NCBI GenBank assembly: GCA_017399555.1
Contig: JAFQBW010000017.1
Location: forward strand, 1 to 64,000
Origin: Methanocorpusculum sp.
GTDB taxonomy: Archaea > Halobacteriota > Methanomicrobia > Methanomicrobiales > Methanocorpusculaceae
Reading direction: 5' to 3'
Length of the DNA stretch: 64,000 bases
Made by a program: the position numbers and the translations under genes. Shown in pieces: positions 52,140-60,467 of this stretch. How positions within the stretch are numbered: the first letter of the stretch is position 1; every line of letters starts with the position of its first letter. The notes below the pieces were generated by a model. It made no database searches. It was not told the DNA's origin and worked only from the letters and a program-made list of their open reading frames with translations.

Positions 52140-52440
52140 CAGTTACAAACCAAAAACATATGAGCCGACGACTCACTGTATCACCCCAAATACCCCAGAC
52201 ATCACAGCTGAAACACCCACGTTTTGCACAGATTCACACTGACACCCCCTTATTTTCACCAACATCAGAAAACCCCGCAAAACAAACAGGAATCACCAAA
52301 CAAACCACCATACAAACCCGGAATCAAAAAACAGCACACAAAAACCCAAAAAAACACCGAATAACACACAACACAAACCGCACCGAAACAACCCGCAAAA
52401 AGCCGCCAAACAGCAAAAAACCGACAGAACAGCAGACATC
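52140..52440 (+). other. A/C-rich, T-poor strand-asymmetric non-coding tract
   Basis: Over 52261-52440 I count 156 A or C in 180 bases and only six T. ORFs on both strands here have low-complexity translations and are not credible genes. The tract links the GC-rich inverted repeat on its left to the long inverted-repeat pair on its right, within a 922-bp region (51807-52728) without a supported gene. Confidence 0.6.
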
Positions 52441-52453
52441 TCCCGCCGGAAAA

Positions 52454-52693
52454 AAGTATGTAAATGAAAAAAAAGTATATGGGGGGGGAAACCATGCGCA
52501 TATGCGCATGTGCGCATAACTTTAGTCCGTTCCGAAAATAATTTTTTCTCAAAAAAATCATTTTCTCCCGAAGAAAATTTTTCTCAAAAAATCTTGTTGT
52601 ATTATTTGTAATTAATAATATAAATATTAATGTGCGCACATGCGCATATGCGCATGCTTACCCCCCACATACCTTTTTTTCGTTTACATACTT
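52454..52693. repeat. 64-bp inverted-repeat pair flanking an A/T-rich core (origin-like locus)
   Basis: The left arm (52454-52517) and right arm (52630-52693) are inverted copies of an AAGTATGTAAA block, an A-tract, GTATRTG, a run of six to eight G and CATGCGCATATGCGCATG followed by TGCGCA. The 24-bp ends at 52493-52516 and 52633-52656 are identical. The 112-bp spacer has 23 G or C (about 80% A/T) and contains a direct repeat and a small hairpin. The layout of paired sites around an easily melted core recalls archaeal origins. No canonical ORB sequence or orc1/cdc6 gene is visible, so the identity is open. Confidence 0.65.
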
Positions 52694-52728
52694 ACATCCA
52701 AAAAAAAAGAAAAAAGAACAGACAACCC

Positions 52729-53718
52729 TTACCGCGTCAGCGGCATATTCCAGGAAGTCTCATTCTCCAAAACGAACTCCCACTCCTCGCGGCAGTTCTC
52801 CCCCGCATCCCAGACAGCCTGCAGTACCGCCTTGTCCCCGGAAAGCGAATACTCATTAATTGCAGACACAATTTCCTTATCAAGACAGCCTTCCACCTGC
52901 TTTGCCCCGTTATGCGGACCGCGGGTAAAACCCCCTCCTACCGGATCGCACGAAACAAACACATCCGCATCCAGAAGAACCTTTACTGCAGACCACAGAT
53001 ACGGCGGACGGAAAGAACCGCGCTGCCAGTACTGCTCAAGCTCAGTCTTGCCCTGCACCGTACAGAGATTCATCGAAATCATATCAGCGTATGGAGTCAC
53101 CTCCGCAATCGACTTCTGCATATCATCCAATGCCTCGCGCTCCGTTAAGAACAGCGGTTTCATCATAAGATATGCCTTAATGGACACTCCTGCCTTGTGC
53201 GCAATCTCTGCCGCCTGCTTAAAGTCCGCAAATGTATTGCCCTTATCAATCGACTTCTCGCGGATAGCATCGTTTGTCGTCTCGAGGCCGACAGCCACGG
53301 TCAGCGGGTGCTCCTGCCCGGTATCAAGCGTCGACAGCAGCCGCTCAAGCGCCTCCTCGGTCACATACTCACAGCGGGATTCTGCAACCAGCGGCTTTCC
53401 GGCAAAGAACGTGCCGAACGTATCCAGCACCTCAAGCGGCACCTCGTTTTCATCAAACACACTGCCGGACGTAAAGATTTTTCCAAGCTCATACTCCTCC
53501 GGCTTGAAATTCTCGCCAAGCCAGGACACCTGCGCCTGCATATGCTCAATCAGCTCAGGTCTCGGACTGCAGTCGCGGTCATTTTTGTAACCGCACATTC
53601 TGCATCTGTTCCACGAACAGCCGCCGGATAAGAAAATCGCGGTCAGCGTTGACTTCACCTCGCCGAAGAACCTATCCTGACCCTTCCACGAAGCAAGCGG
53701 TTTAATTGGTCTGCTCAT
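52729..53718 (-). CDS. raSEA: Archaeosine synthase radical SAM subunit RaSEA
   Basis: With ArcS (not in this window) it converts preQ0-lysine at position 15 of tRNA into archaeosine. At 329 aa it has the family length; radical SAM cysteines are C34, C39 and C42 (CSWNRCRMC), followed by a TIM-barrel fold with the LETTND motif. It overlaps the upstream M20 peptidase gene by four bases. Downstream lies the long non-coding region. Confidence 0.9.
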   Translation of the reverse strand: MSRPIKPLASWKGQDRFFGEVKSTLTAIFLSGGCSWNRCRMCGYKNDRDCSPRPELIEHMQAQVSWLGENFKPEEYELGKIFTSGSVFDENEVPLEVLDTFGTFFAGKPLVAESRCEYVTEEALERLLSTLDTGQEHPLTVAVGLETTNDAIREKSIDKGNTFADFKQAAEIAHKAGVSIKAYLMMKPLFLTEREALDDMQKSIAEVTPYADMISMNLCTVQGKTELEQYWQRGSFRPPYLWSAVKVLLDADVFVSCDPVGGGFTRGPHNGAKQVEGCLDKEIVSAINEYSLSGDKAVLQAVWDAGENCREEWEFVLENETSWNMPLTR

Positions 53719-54893
53719 ACTCTCTCTCCATATTTTTCAATAACTGCGGCATAAATTCCCGCCGCCGTATTCAGCTGGTCAATTCTCACCCGCTCATTGA
53801 TGCCGTGCATCGTCTGCAGTTCTCCAGGGCCGTACTCAATGGCACGGAAACCGGCAAGACGCAGAGCGCGGGCATCCGATGCCGCCCACTGCACCATCGG
53901 AGAACAGGATATACCGTACGCGTCCCCCACACACCCGCAGACCGTTTTGACCAAAAACGAATCCGGGTCGGTCATAGATGCGTCAGCCGCCGTTTTCACC
54001 GTAAGGGAGGCAGTAAGCGGCAGATGCAGCTCGATTTCCGACTGCATCTCCGCATGAGACACACCCCACGGAAGCCGCATATCCATCAGCAGACGGCAGC
54101 GCTGGGCAACGATATTCTCCCGCTCGCCGCCTTCAATCAGCCCCGGATTATAGGCAACTTTTCGGAAAACCGCGGAGAAATCCCCGCCGTAAATCTCCTG
54201 CGCAACATCACAGGAATGCCGGATAATTGCATCCATCTGCGGCGTCTGCGGATAATCGCGCTTATGCAGTGTGGAAATCCAGGCAAGAAAATCCGCCGCC
54301 TGCATAACAGCGCTCGTTCCAAACTGCGGATAGAGCGAAGAGTGTCCCGGCTCGCCGGTAAAATCAACCGTATAGCGAAGAACACCCTTCTGCCCGATAC
54401 AGGGAGCATGCGCCGGCGTCGGCTCGGCAATTAAGCAGTCCGACGGATGGAGAATCTTCTCTGCCAGGAGATGCCGCGCCCCCCACTTTCCGCCGCCTTC
54501 CTCATCGCAGACGAGGGCAACAGAAACCGGGACTTCCACACCGCGGTCCTGCGTCTCTGCAAGCGCAGAGAGAAGGGCGGCACAGCCGCCTTTCATGTCT
54601 GTTGCGCCGCGGCCGTGGACATAGGTCTCATCAATCTCGCCGGAGTACGGCGGATACTCCCAGCCGTCAGCAATCGCCGGGACAACATCAATGTGGCCCA
54701 GCAAGAGAAGCGCTCCGGACTGGTTTTTGGAATAGACATTCGTCTGTCCGGCAGGACCTGTGGTGTAGGAGACGGGAATTCCGATGCTTTCCAGAAACGC
54801 ACCGGCAAACTCTGCACAGTCACGGGTGTCTCCGGGCGGATTTTCCGTCTTGATTTTCACCATTTCCGAGCAGAGCTGTGCGGTATTCATCAT
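53715..54893 (-). CDS. M20-family metallohydrolase (ArgE/DapE-like)
   Basis: A 392-aa zinc deacylase or aminopeptidase. Metal ligands H67 and D99 (GHIDVVP, GATDMKGG), a catalytic acid in the first motif and E near 131 (CDEEGGG) are present, with a dimerisation domain in the middle. Substrate specificity cannot be read from sequence; succinyl-diaminopimelate or acetyl-ornithine-like substrates are possible. It sits between a hypothetical gene and raSEA with four-base or no gaps. Confidence 0.88.
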   Translation of the reverse strand: MMNTAQLCSEMVKIKTENPPGDTRDCAEFAGAFLESIGIPVSYTTGPAGQTNVYSKNQSGALLLLGHIDVVPAIADGWEYPPYSGEIDETYVHGRGATDMKGGCAALLSALAETQDRGVEVPVSVALVCDEEGGGKWGARHLLAEKILHPSDCLIAEPTPAHAPCIGQKGVLRYTVDFTGEPGHSSLYPQFGTSAVMQAADFLAWISTLHKRDYPQTPQMDAIIRHSCDVAQEIYGGDFSAVFRKVAYNPGLIEGGERENIVAQRCRLLMDMRLPWGVSHAEMQSEIELHLPLTASLTVKTAADASMTDPDSFLVKTVCGCVGDAYGISCSPMVQWAASDARALRLAGFRAIEYGPGELQTMHGINERVRIDQLNTAAGIYAAVIEKYGERV

Positions 54894-55400
54894 TTAGTTT
54901 CCTTTCTTAAATTCGGCAAACAGTTTTCCGAGCTTTCCTTCCGGATAGAGACTGCGGAGCAGACTCTGACCAAAGAGGTCGTCGGTCATGTCGCGGAAGA
55001 ACTGCGGCGGAAGCGGCAGTTTGGAGCTGCGGTCAAGGACGATGCGGAAACCGACATATCCGGCATCCTCATCCGGGTCGTATTCGAGCTGCCAGATAAT
55101 CGGGGTGTTCTCGAACTCTTCGCGGTGGTTGTCGCGAAGCCAGACCATAAACTGCGGGAAGAGTGCATAGTCTCCGGTCTTTTTGACATCAACGCGGTAG
55201 CGGAGATATTCTCCGGTCATGGCGCATTTGATGGAGTCCACACTGTGGGCAAGGGCCGCTAAGGTATAGTCAAGGTGGGCTACTGCATCCATCCAGTAGA
55301 AGTAGAGAACCGGGTCCATCTCGGACGGAGTCTCTAAGATAAGGGACTTGTGATAGAGATACTCTACCTGGGAGTTATAGTCGTTGCGGGGACCTAACAT
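54894..55400 (-). CDS. Conserved hypothetical protein, 168 aa
   Basis: I do not recognise this family. It is soluble, with an N-terminal stretch rich in Tyr and acidic residues and a C-terminal part of mixed helices. The start at 55400 (MLGPRNDYN) is chosen over an in-frame ATG nine codons upstream. Its stop abuts the M20 gene, so hypothetical-M20-raSEA form one operon. Confidence 0.75.
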   Translation of the reverse strand: MLGPRNDYNSQVEYLYHKSLILETPSEMDPVLYFYWMDAVAHLDYTLAALAHSVDSIKCAMTGEYLRYRVDVKKTGDYALFPQFMVWLRDNHREEFENTPIIWQLEYDPDEDAGYVGFRIVLDRSSKLPLPPQFFRDMTDDLFGQSLLRSLYPEGKLGKLFAEFKKGN

Positions 55401-55457
55401 AGTGTATCTATTTGGTCTGCAACACAAAAAAGGGTTTCAGTAGGAGCTGGTGGTCTC

Positions 55458-57923
55458 TTACTGATACTCGATAAAGTTCTGGACTTCCTTGGGCAGTCCG
55501 CCCTTGAAGCGCTCTCGGATTCCGTCATAATATTCGCGAACCCGCGGGTTCATGGTCGGGTGGACAGAAGTCTTTGCTTTGGCGAAGTCCTCGACAGATA
55601 CGCTGTCAGCTCCGCGGCGAAGGGCAGACATGGCCGCTTCCCGGCAGAGGCCTTCGAGGTCTGAACCGACATAGCCTTCGGTCTCGCGGGCGAGAGTATC
55701 CAGAAGCTTTTCGCGGTTGGCGTCTTTGACTAAGACGCCTTCCTTTGCAAAGGCGGTTGTTACCAGCAGACGCAGTTCAAAGGCGGGAATCTCGCTGTCC
55801 CGCGGGAACTTCTTTGCGGCGGAGAGCACCTGCTTTACCGTAACGGATTTTCCGGCAAGCTTTTTGGCAAGCGCTTCAACGTCGGACTCCGCAATGCCGC
55901 AGAGTCCTGCGAGCAGTTCCTCGAGGACCGAGCCTGCAAGCGGCATGGCGCGGGTATGGACCTGCAGAATAGCACGCCTATCCTCTGCGGACGGCTCGGG
56001 GATATAGACAAGCCGGTCGAAGCGTCCGCTCCTGAGAAGCGCCGGGTCGATGATGTCCGGCCTGTTCGATGCGGCAAGAACGACCACATCGTTCAGTTCC
56101 TCGATTCCGTCCATCTCGGCTAAAATCTGGTTTAGGACATTCTCCAAAACCCGCTCGCCGTCGCCGCCGCCCCGGGCAGGTGTTAAGGAGTCGATTTCGT
56201 CGAAGAAGATAACCGACGGTGCTACCTGCCGGGCCTTCTTGAACATCTCGCGGACAGCCCGCTCGGATTCTCCAACCCATTTCGAGAGAAGCTGAGGACC
56301 TTTTACCGCGATAAAGTTCGCGCCGCTTTCGTGCGCAACCGCTTTGGCAATCAGTGTCTTGCCGGTTCCCGGCGGACCGTAGAGCAGAACTCCTTTCGGC
56401 GGGCGGATGCCGAGCGCAGTAAACTTCTCCTTTCTGGTCAGCGGATACTCAACCGACTCGCGGACATCCTCGAGCGCTCCGGCGCATCCGCCGATATCCG
56501 TCCAGGAAACGTCGGCCGTCTCAAGCGCAATCTCGCGCATGGCAGACGGGGTGATTTCCCGCAGAGCACGGACAAAGTCCGCTTTGGTGACCTCAAGCTC
56601 CCGCAGGACTTCATCCGGAATCTTTTCGTTTTCCAGCTTCTCGGAATCTACCTGACGCCGGAGGGCAATTACCGCCGCCTCGCGGGCAAGGGCCGCTAAG
56701 TCTGCGCCGACAAATCCGCGGGAGATGGAGGCGAGGTGGGAGAGAAGGCGCTCGCGGCTCTCCTCGTACTTCTGCACAGCGCGGGCGGTCGGCTTTTCCA
56801 GGCGGTGAAAGGCGGCAGAGCCTTCAAGCGGCATGTTTCTGGTGTGGATTTTTAAAATCTCCAACCGGTCCTCTTCGGACGGTACGCCGATTTCAATCTC
56901 GCGGTCGAAGCGTCCGGGCCGCCGAAGCGCAGAATCGATAGATTCCGGACGATTCGTTGCGCCGATGACAATAACCTGGCCGCGGGAGGAGATTCCGTCA
57001 AGCATCGTTAAAAGCTGGGCGACCACGCGGCGCTCGACTTCTCCGGTTACCTCCTCACGGCGGGGGGCGATAGAATCCAGCTCATCAATGAAGATAACCG
57101 ACGGCGCTTTGGCTTCCGCTTCCTCAAAGATTTCGCGCAGTTTCTGCTCGGACTCTCCGTAGTATTTGGAGATAATCTCCGGTCCTGCAATCGGGTAGAA
57201 GTTTGCCCCGCTCTCGCTTGCAACCGCTTTGGCAATCAGCGTCTTGCCGGTTCCGGGAGGTCCGTAGAGGAGCACTCCCTTCGGCGGCTCGACACCGATG
57301 GTTTCAAAGAGCTCCGGATGGCGGATTGGAAGCTCAATCATTTCGCGAACGCGGGCAAGCTCTGCTTTGAGACCGCCGATATCCTCATAGGTAATCCTTT
57401 TTGCGCCTTCAAACTCGGCGATATCGTTTATCTCAAACTCAGTTTTTTGACTGATGATGCAGGCATTTTCCGGCTCAAGTGCGGTTACTTTGAACTCGAT
57501 TACCGGATTTCCCATGAGATGCGTTTTAATCGGGAGGATGTCCCCTAAGGAAATCGGGAAGTTGATAACGCCTGCCGCGTCAAAGTTGTTCCCGTCTAAG
57601 AACTGCTCGGGAATCTCCGGCGGCGGGGTGAGTTCCACAAACACTGCCGGAACTTCGTTTTCGATATTGGATACTGTTACGCGGTCTCCGGGAGAGACGC
57701 CGGCGTTTGCGCGGGTGTATTTGTCGATTCTGACCTTTTCCTGATTCCAGTCGGTCGTTGTTGACCGCCAGACCTTGGCGGCGGTTGTTCTCTCTCCGGT
57801 GATATGGACAATATCTCCCGGAGCAACCCCTAAAAGTTCCATCGACCGCGGGTCCAGGCGCACCCTTCCGTATCCCTGGTCGGTCGGATAGGCACTGTCT
57901 ACTTTGAGTGATATTTCCGCCAT
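55458..57923 (-). CDS. Cdc48/VCP-like AAA+ ATPase with extra segments after both ATPase cores
   Basis: An 821-aa unfoldase: an N-terminal double-psi beta-barrel domain (1-180) and two AAA modules with Walker A GPPGTGKT near 222 and 515 and Walker B FIDELDS and FFDEIDS. Archaeal Cdc48 unfolds proteins for the proteasome. Compared with the usual family pattern, about 25 extra residues follow the HTRNMPL motif in D1 and about 70 follow HTRAMPL in D2, before the lid. The start at 57923 (MAEISLKVD) fits the family; a longer frame upstream is non-coding in character. Confidence 0.93.
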   Translation of the reverse strand: MAEISLKVDSAYPTDQGYGRVRLDPRSMELLGVAPGDIVHITGERTTAAKVWRSTTTDWNQEKVRIDKYTRANAGVSPGDRVTVSNIENEVPAVFVELTPPPEIPEQFLDGNNFDAAGVINFPISLGDILPIKTHLMGNPVIEFKVTALEPENACIISQKTEFEINDIAEFEGAKRITYEDIGGLKAELARVREMIELPIRHPELFETIGVEPPKGVLLYGPPGTGKTLIAKAVASESGANFYPIAGPEIISKYYGESEQKLREIFEEAEAKAPSVIFIDELDSIAPRREEVTGEVERRVVAQLLTMLDGISSRGQVIVIGATNRPESIDSALRRPGRFDREIEIGVPSEEDRLEILKIHTRNMPLEGSAAFHRLEKPTARAVQKYEESRERLLSHLASISRGFVGADLAALAREAAVIALRRQVDSEKLENEKIPDEVLRELEVTKADFVRALREITPSAMREIALETADVSWTDIGGCAGALEDVRESVEYPLTRKEKFTALGIRPPKGVLLYGPPGTGKTLIAKAVAHESGANFIAVKGPQLLSKWVGESERAVREMFKKARQVAPSVIFFDEIDSLTPARGGGDGERVLENVLNQILAEMDGIEELNDVVVLAASNRPDIIDPALLRSGRFDRLVYIPEPSAEDRRAILQVHTRAMPLAGSVLEELLAGLCGIAESDVEALAKKLAGKSVTVKQVLSAAKKFPRDSEIPAFELRLLVTTAFAKEGVLVKDANREKLLDTLARETEGYVGSDLEGLCREAAMSALRRGADSVSVEDFAKAKTSVHPTMNPRVREYYDGIRERFKGGLPKEVQNFIEYQ

Positions 57924-57978
57924 ACTGATGTATAGAATATCTGATGGGAGGGTAGATAAGGGTGTTTCTTGGAGATGA

Positions 57979-58308
57979 TTATTCCAGCAGTTTCTCGATA
58001 AGTCCTTCAATTTCAGGAATGTCGTTTCTGGATACTGCCCAGACCTGTTTTACATCGAGGCGGAAATACTGATGGATTAAAACATTGCGGAACTGCTTCA
58101 TTTCCCGCCACGGGACTTCCGAATGGCAGTTTTTGAACTCATCAGAAATATGTGTGGTTGCTTCTCCGATTATTTCAAAAGAGCGGATAACGATATCCTG
58201 AACATCCTGATTGTCTGCAAACTCCTCATACGTCATAACCTCTGTTACAGAAAGAATCTTCCGGCAGCGGGTTAGAATATGGGTGAGAAATATTGCATCA
58301 TGCTTCAT
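57979..58308 (-). CDS. hepT: HepT-type HEPN ribonuclease toxin (DUF86), copy 2
   Basis: A 109-aa helical protein with a full R-x4-H-x-Y motif (R74, H79, Y81). It overlaps its mntA partner by four bases. It is homologous to the copy at 31390, with the same key residue positions, but clearly diverged, so the two pairs are not a recent duplication. Confidence 0.9.
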   Translation of the reverse strand: MKHDAIFLTHILTRCRKILSVTEVMTYEEFADNQDVQDIVIRSFEIIGEATTHISDEFKNCHSEVPWREMKQFRNVLIHQYFRLDVKQVWAVSRNDIPEIEGLIEKLLE

Positions 58309-58631
58309 GCCGCAGCCTCTTTTGCATAGAGAATCATTTCCTGCATAACATAGGGCTGAATCATCGGTTCGACAAAATCAAGAGATACCAAATCCACGGC
58401 ACGACCGAACAGAAGCTCAAGATAATCCTTGAAGGCAATAAACTCCCGAAGCGGCAGACTTCCGTTAGTGAACCGGTACAGAACATCGACATCAGAGTCC
58501 GGTGTATCCTCTCCGCGGGAAACCGAGCCGAAAATACCAATAGTTTCAACATCGAAACGCTCCTGTATCTCCGAAAGATTTTCTGCAAGTTTTTTGAGGA
58601 CGTCCTCTTTGATACTTCGATACTCCGGCAT
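58305..58631 (-). CDS. mntA: MntA-type nucleotidyltransferase (antitoxin), copy 2
   Basis: A 108-aa minimal nucleotidyltransferase: GSVSRG at 35-40 and D47/D49 (SDVDVL). It is expected to AMPylate the HepT tyrosine and block its RNase. The pair lies between the Cdc48 gene and the 6-phospho-3-hexuloisomerase gene. Confidence 0.9.
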   Translation of the reverse strand: MPEYRSIKEDVLKKLAENLSEIQERFDVETIGIFGSVSRGEDTPDSDVDVLYRFTNGSLPLREFIAFKDYLELLFGRAVDLVSLDFVEPMIQPYVMQEMILYAKEAAA

Positions 58632-58712
58632 GGATTTAATTATACGATATTTAGCGCTACAGATTTATGATAGTTTCCCTGCAGGAAAATCCTGACAGAA
58701 ACTCTTCCGACG

Positions 58713-58741
58713 CTTTATACCTTTTGAGCGCCAATATACAT
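58713..58741 (+). promoter_or_regulatory. Promoter of the phosphohexuloisomerase gene
   Basis: CTTTATACC near 58713-58721 and CCAATATACAT at 58731-58741, five bases before the ATG at 58747. This is the clearest example of the box-plus-initiator layout in the window and implies a nearly leaderless mRNA. Confidence 0.55.
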
Positions 58742-58746
58742 TATCT

Positions 58747-59352
58747 ATGACTGAAGAAGGCAGTTCTGTCGCAAATATGATGTGTCTTATGACCAGCCGT
58801 ATCGAGGCAATCGCCAAAGGAATCGACAAAGAGCAGATTGCATCCTTTGTTCACGCAATCCTTTCCGCAAACCGCATCTATGTAATGGGTGCCGGACGTT
58901 CCGGACTGGTTGCAAAATCCTTTGCCATGCGTCTCATGCACACCGGATTTGTATCCTACGTGGTTGGCGAGACCATCACTCCGGCAATTGCCGAGGGAGA
59001 CTTAATCGTCGCATTCTCCGGTTCCGGAAACACCAAGACCATCGGTGATATCGCAGAAACCGCAAAGGGAATCGGCGCCACCGTTGCATTAATTTCCTCC
59101 AACCCGGAGTCCCGTATCGGAAAAATCGCTGACTATATCATCAAAGTCGAAACCCAGCGCGACCCGGTAACCTGCGACGCACACGAGTACGAAATCCGCC
59201 AGATGCTCGGCGAACACCGCTCGTTTGCTCCGCTTGGAACCATCTTTGAGACCACGTCTCTGATCTTCTCCGACGCTGTTATCTCCACCATTATGACCAT
59301 GCGCCAGATTGAGGAGAGCGAACTGCAGAAACGCCACACCAACATCGAGTAA
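58747..59352 (+). CDS. hxlB: 6-phospho-3-hexuloisomerase
   Basis: A 201-aa SIS-domain isomerase that turns hexulose-6-P into fructose-6-P; in archaea the reverse pathway supplies ribulose-5-P for nucleotides. Motifs: GAGRSGLVAKSFAMRL near 39-54 and FSGSGNTKT. The partner synthase (HPS) is not fused and not in this window. It is followed by the aminotransferase after three bases. Confidence 0.92.
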   Translation: MTEEGSSVANMMCLMTSRIEAIAKGIDKEQIASFVHAILSANRIYVMGAGRSGLVAKSFAMRLMHTGFVSYVVGETITPAIAEGDLIVAFSGSGNTKTIGDIAETAKGIGATVALISSNPESRIGKIADYIIKVETQRDPVTCDAHEYEIRQMLGEHRSFAPLGTIFETTSLIFSDAVISTIMTMRQIEESELQKRHTNIE

Positions 59353-59355
59353 AAA

Positions 59356-60465
59356 ATGACCGACTTCGCAAAACGCGTAACATCAATCGATATCTCCGGA
59401 ATCCGCAAGATGTTCGAAGCGGCAGGTCCAAACGCCATCAATATGGGCCTTGGACAGCCGGATTTCGACACGCCGGAAAACATTAAGGCAGCAGCCGTCC
59501 GCGCAATTACGGAAGGCAAAACCGGCTACACCAACAACGCAGGAATTGACGAGCTCCGCGCAGCAGTGGCAGACAAACTCAAGCGCGAAAACGGCCTTGA
59601 GTACACGCCAAAGCAGGTGTTAATCACGGCAGGCGGTTCGGGAGCACTCCATGCCGCAATCTCCTCTCTGGTTGAAGAAGGAGAAAAGGTCGTCTTCAAC
59701 AACCCGGGTTTTGTCTCCTACGGCGCTCTTGCAAAACTTGCAGGCGGAGTGCCTGCACCGGTCGCACTCAGACCGGACCTGCATCTGGATGTCGAAGCAC
59801 TCAAAGAGCAGTTCTCCGACAAAAAGACCAAAGTCATGGTCTTAAACAGCCCGGCAAACCCGACCGGAATGGTCGAGTCCGCAGAGACCATCCGCGCAGT
59901 GGTCGAAGCGGCCGCAGACTCCGGCGTTACCATCCTCTCTGATGAGGTCTACGAAAAGTTCTGCTACGGAGACACCAAATTTGTCTCTGCCGCAACATTC
60001 GGCGATAACGTGGTAACCATCAACGCAGTCAGCAAGACCTATGCCATGACCGGCTGGCGTGTCGGATTTATGGCCGGGGCAGAGGAGATTATCGAGCAGG
60101 CGGTAAAGATTCAGCAGTACTCGCTTGCCTGCCCGACCTCTATTGCCCAGTATGCCGCCCTTGAAGCATACACCGGCGACCAGAGTTCGGTTGAGGTCAT
60201 GAAGGCAGAGTATGCCGCACGCCGCGAACTGTTAATCTCCGGCCTTCGGGAGATGGGAATTGAGGTTGCCATGCCGGAAGGAGCATTCTACGCCTTCCCG
60301 AAACTTGATGCCGAAACAGTGACAAAGATTGTAGCAAACGATGTCATCATCACCCCGGGACTTGCCTTTGGAAGCCTCGGAGACGGCTATGCACGCATGA
60401 GCTATGCGGCATCCCAGGACAATATCAGAGAAGCACTGAAGAGAATTCAGCAGGTAGTTGAGTAA
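59356..60465 (+). CDS. PLP-dependent class I/II aminotransferase
   Basis: A 369-aa aminotransferase of the aspartate-aminotransferase fold. The PLP lysine is K227 (SKTYAMTGWRVGF), with the NSPANPTG, DEVYE and FAFG-like C-terminal Arg region in place. Archaeal members often use aspartate, alanine or aromatic amino acids; the substrate is not decided by sequence. It lies in a run with hxlB and an M42 peptidase. Confidence 0.9.
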   Translation: MTDFAKRVTSIDISGIRKMFEAAGPNAINMGLGQPDFDTPENIKAAAVRAITEGKTGYTNNAGIDELRAAVADKLKRENGLEYTPKQVLITAGGSGALHAAISSLVEEGEKVVFNNPGFVSYGALAKLAGGVPAPVALRPDLHLDVEALKEQFSDKKTKVMVLNSPANPTGMVESAETIRAVVEAAADSGVTILSDEVYEKFCYGDTKFVSAATFGDNVVTINAVSKTYAMTGWRVGFMAGAEEIIEQAVKIQQYSLACPTSIAQYAALEAYTGDQSSVEVMKAEYAARRELLISGLREMGIEVAMPEGAFYAFPKLDAETVTKIVANDVIITPGLAFGSLGDGYARMSYAASQDNIREALKRIQQVVE

Positions 60466-60467
60466 AT

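Noticed and set aside
51989-52519. Plus-strand ORF of 176 codons rich in Thr, Lys, Gln and Pro
   Set aside because: The open frame arises from the near absence of T on this strand; there is no ribosome-binding site, domain or normal amino-acid use.
52265-52639. Minus-strand ORF of 124 codons, hydrophobic and rich in Phe and Cys
   Set aside because: It runs through both inverted-repeat regions and the T/G-rich strand of the low-complexity tract; the composition explains the hydrophobic translation.
52493-52656. TGCGCA repeats as a CRISPR array
   Set aside because: Units are only 8 bp, palindromic and without spacers of CRISPR length; no cas genes are present.
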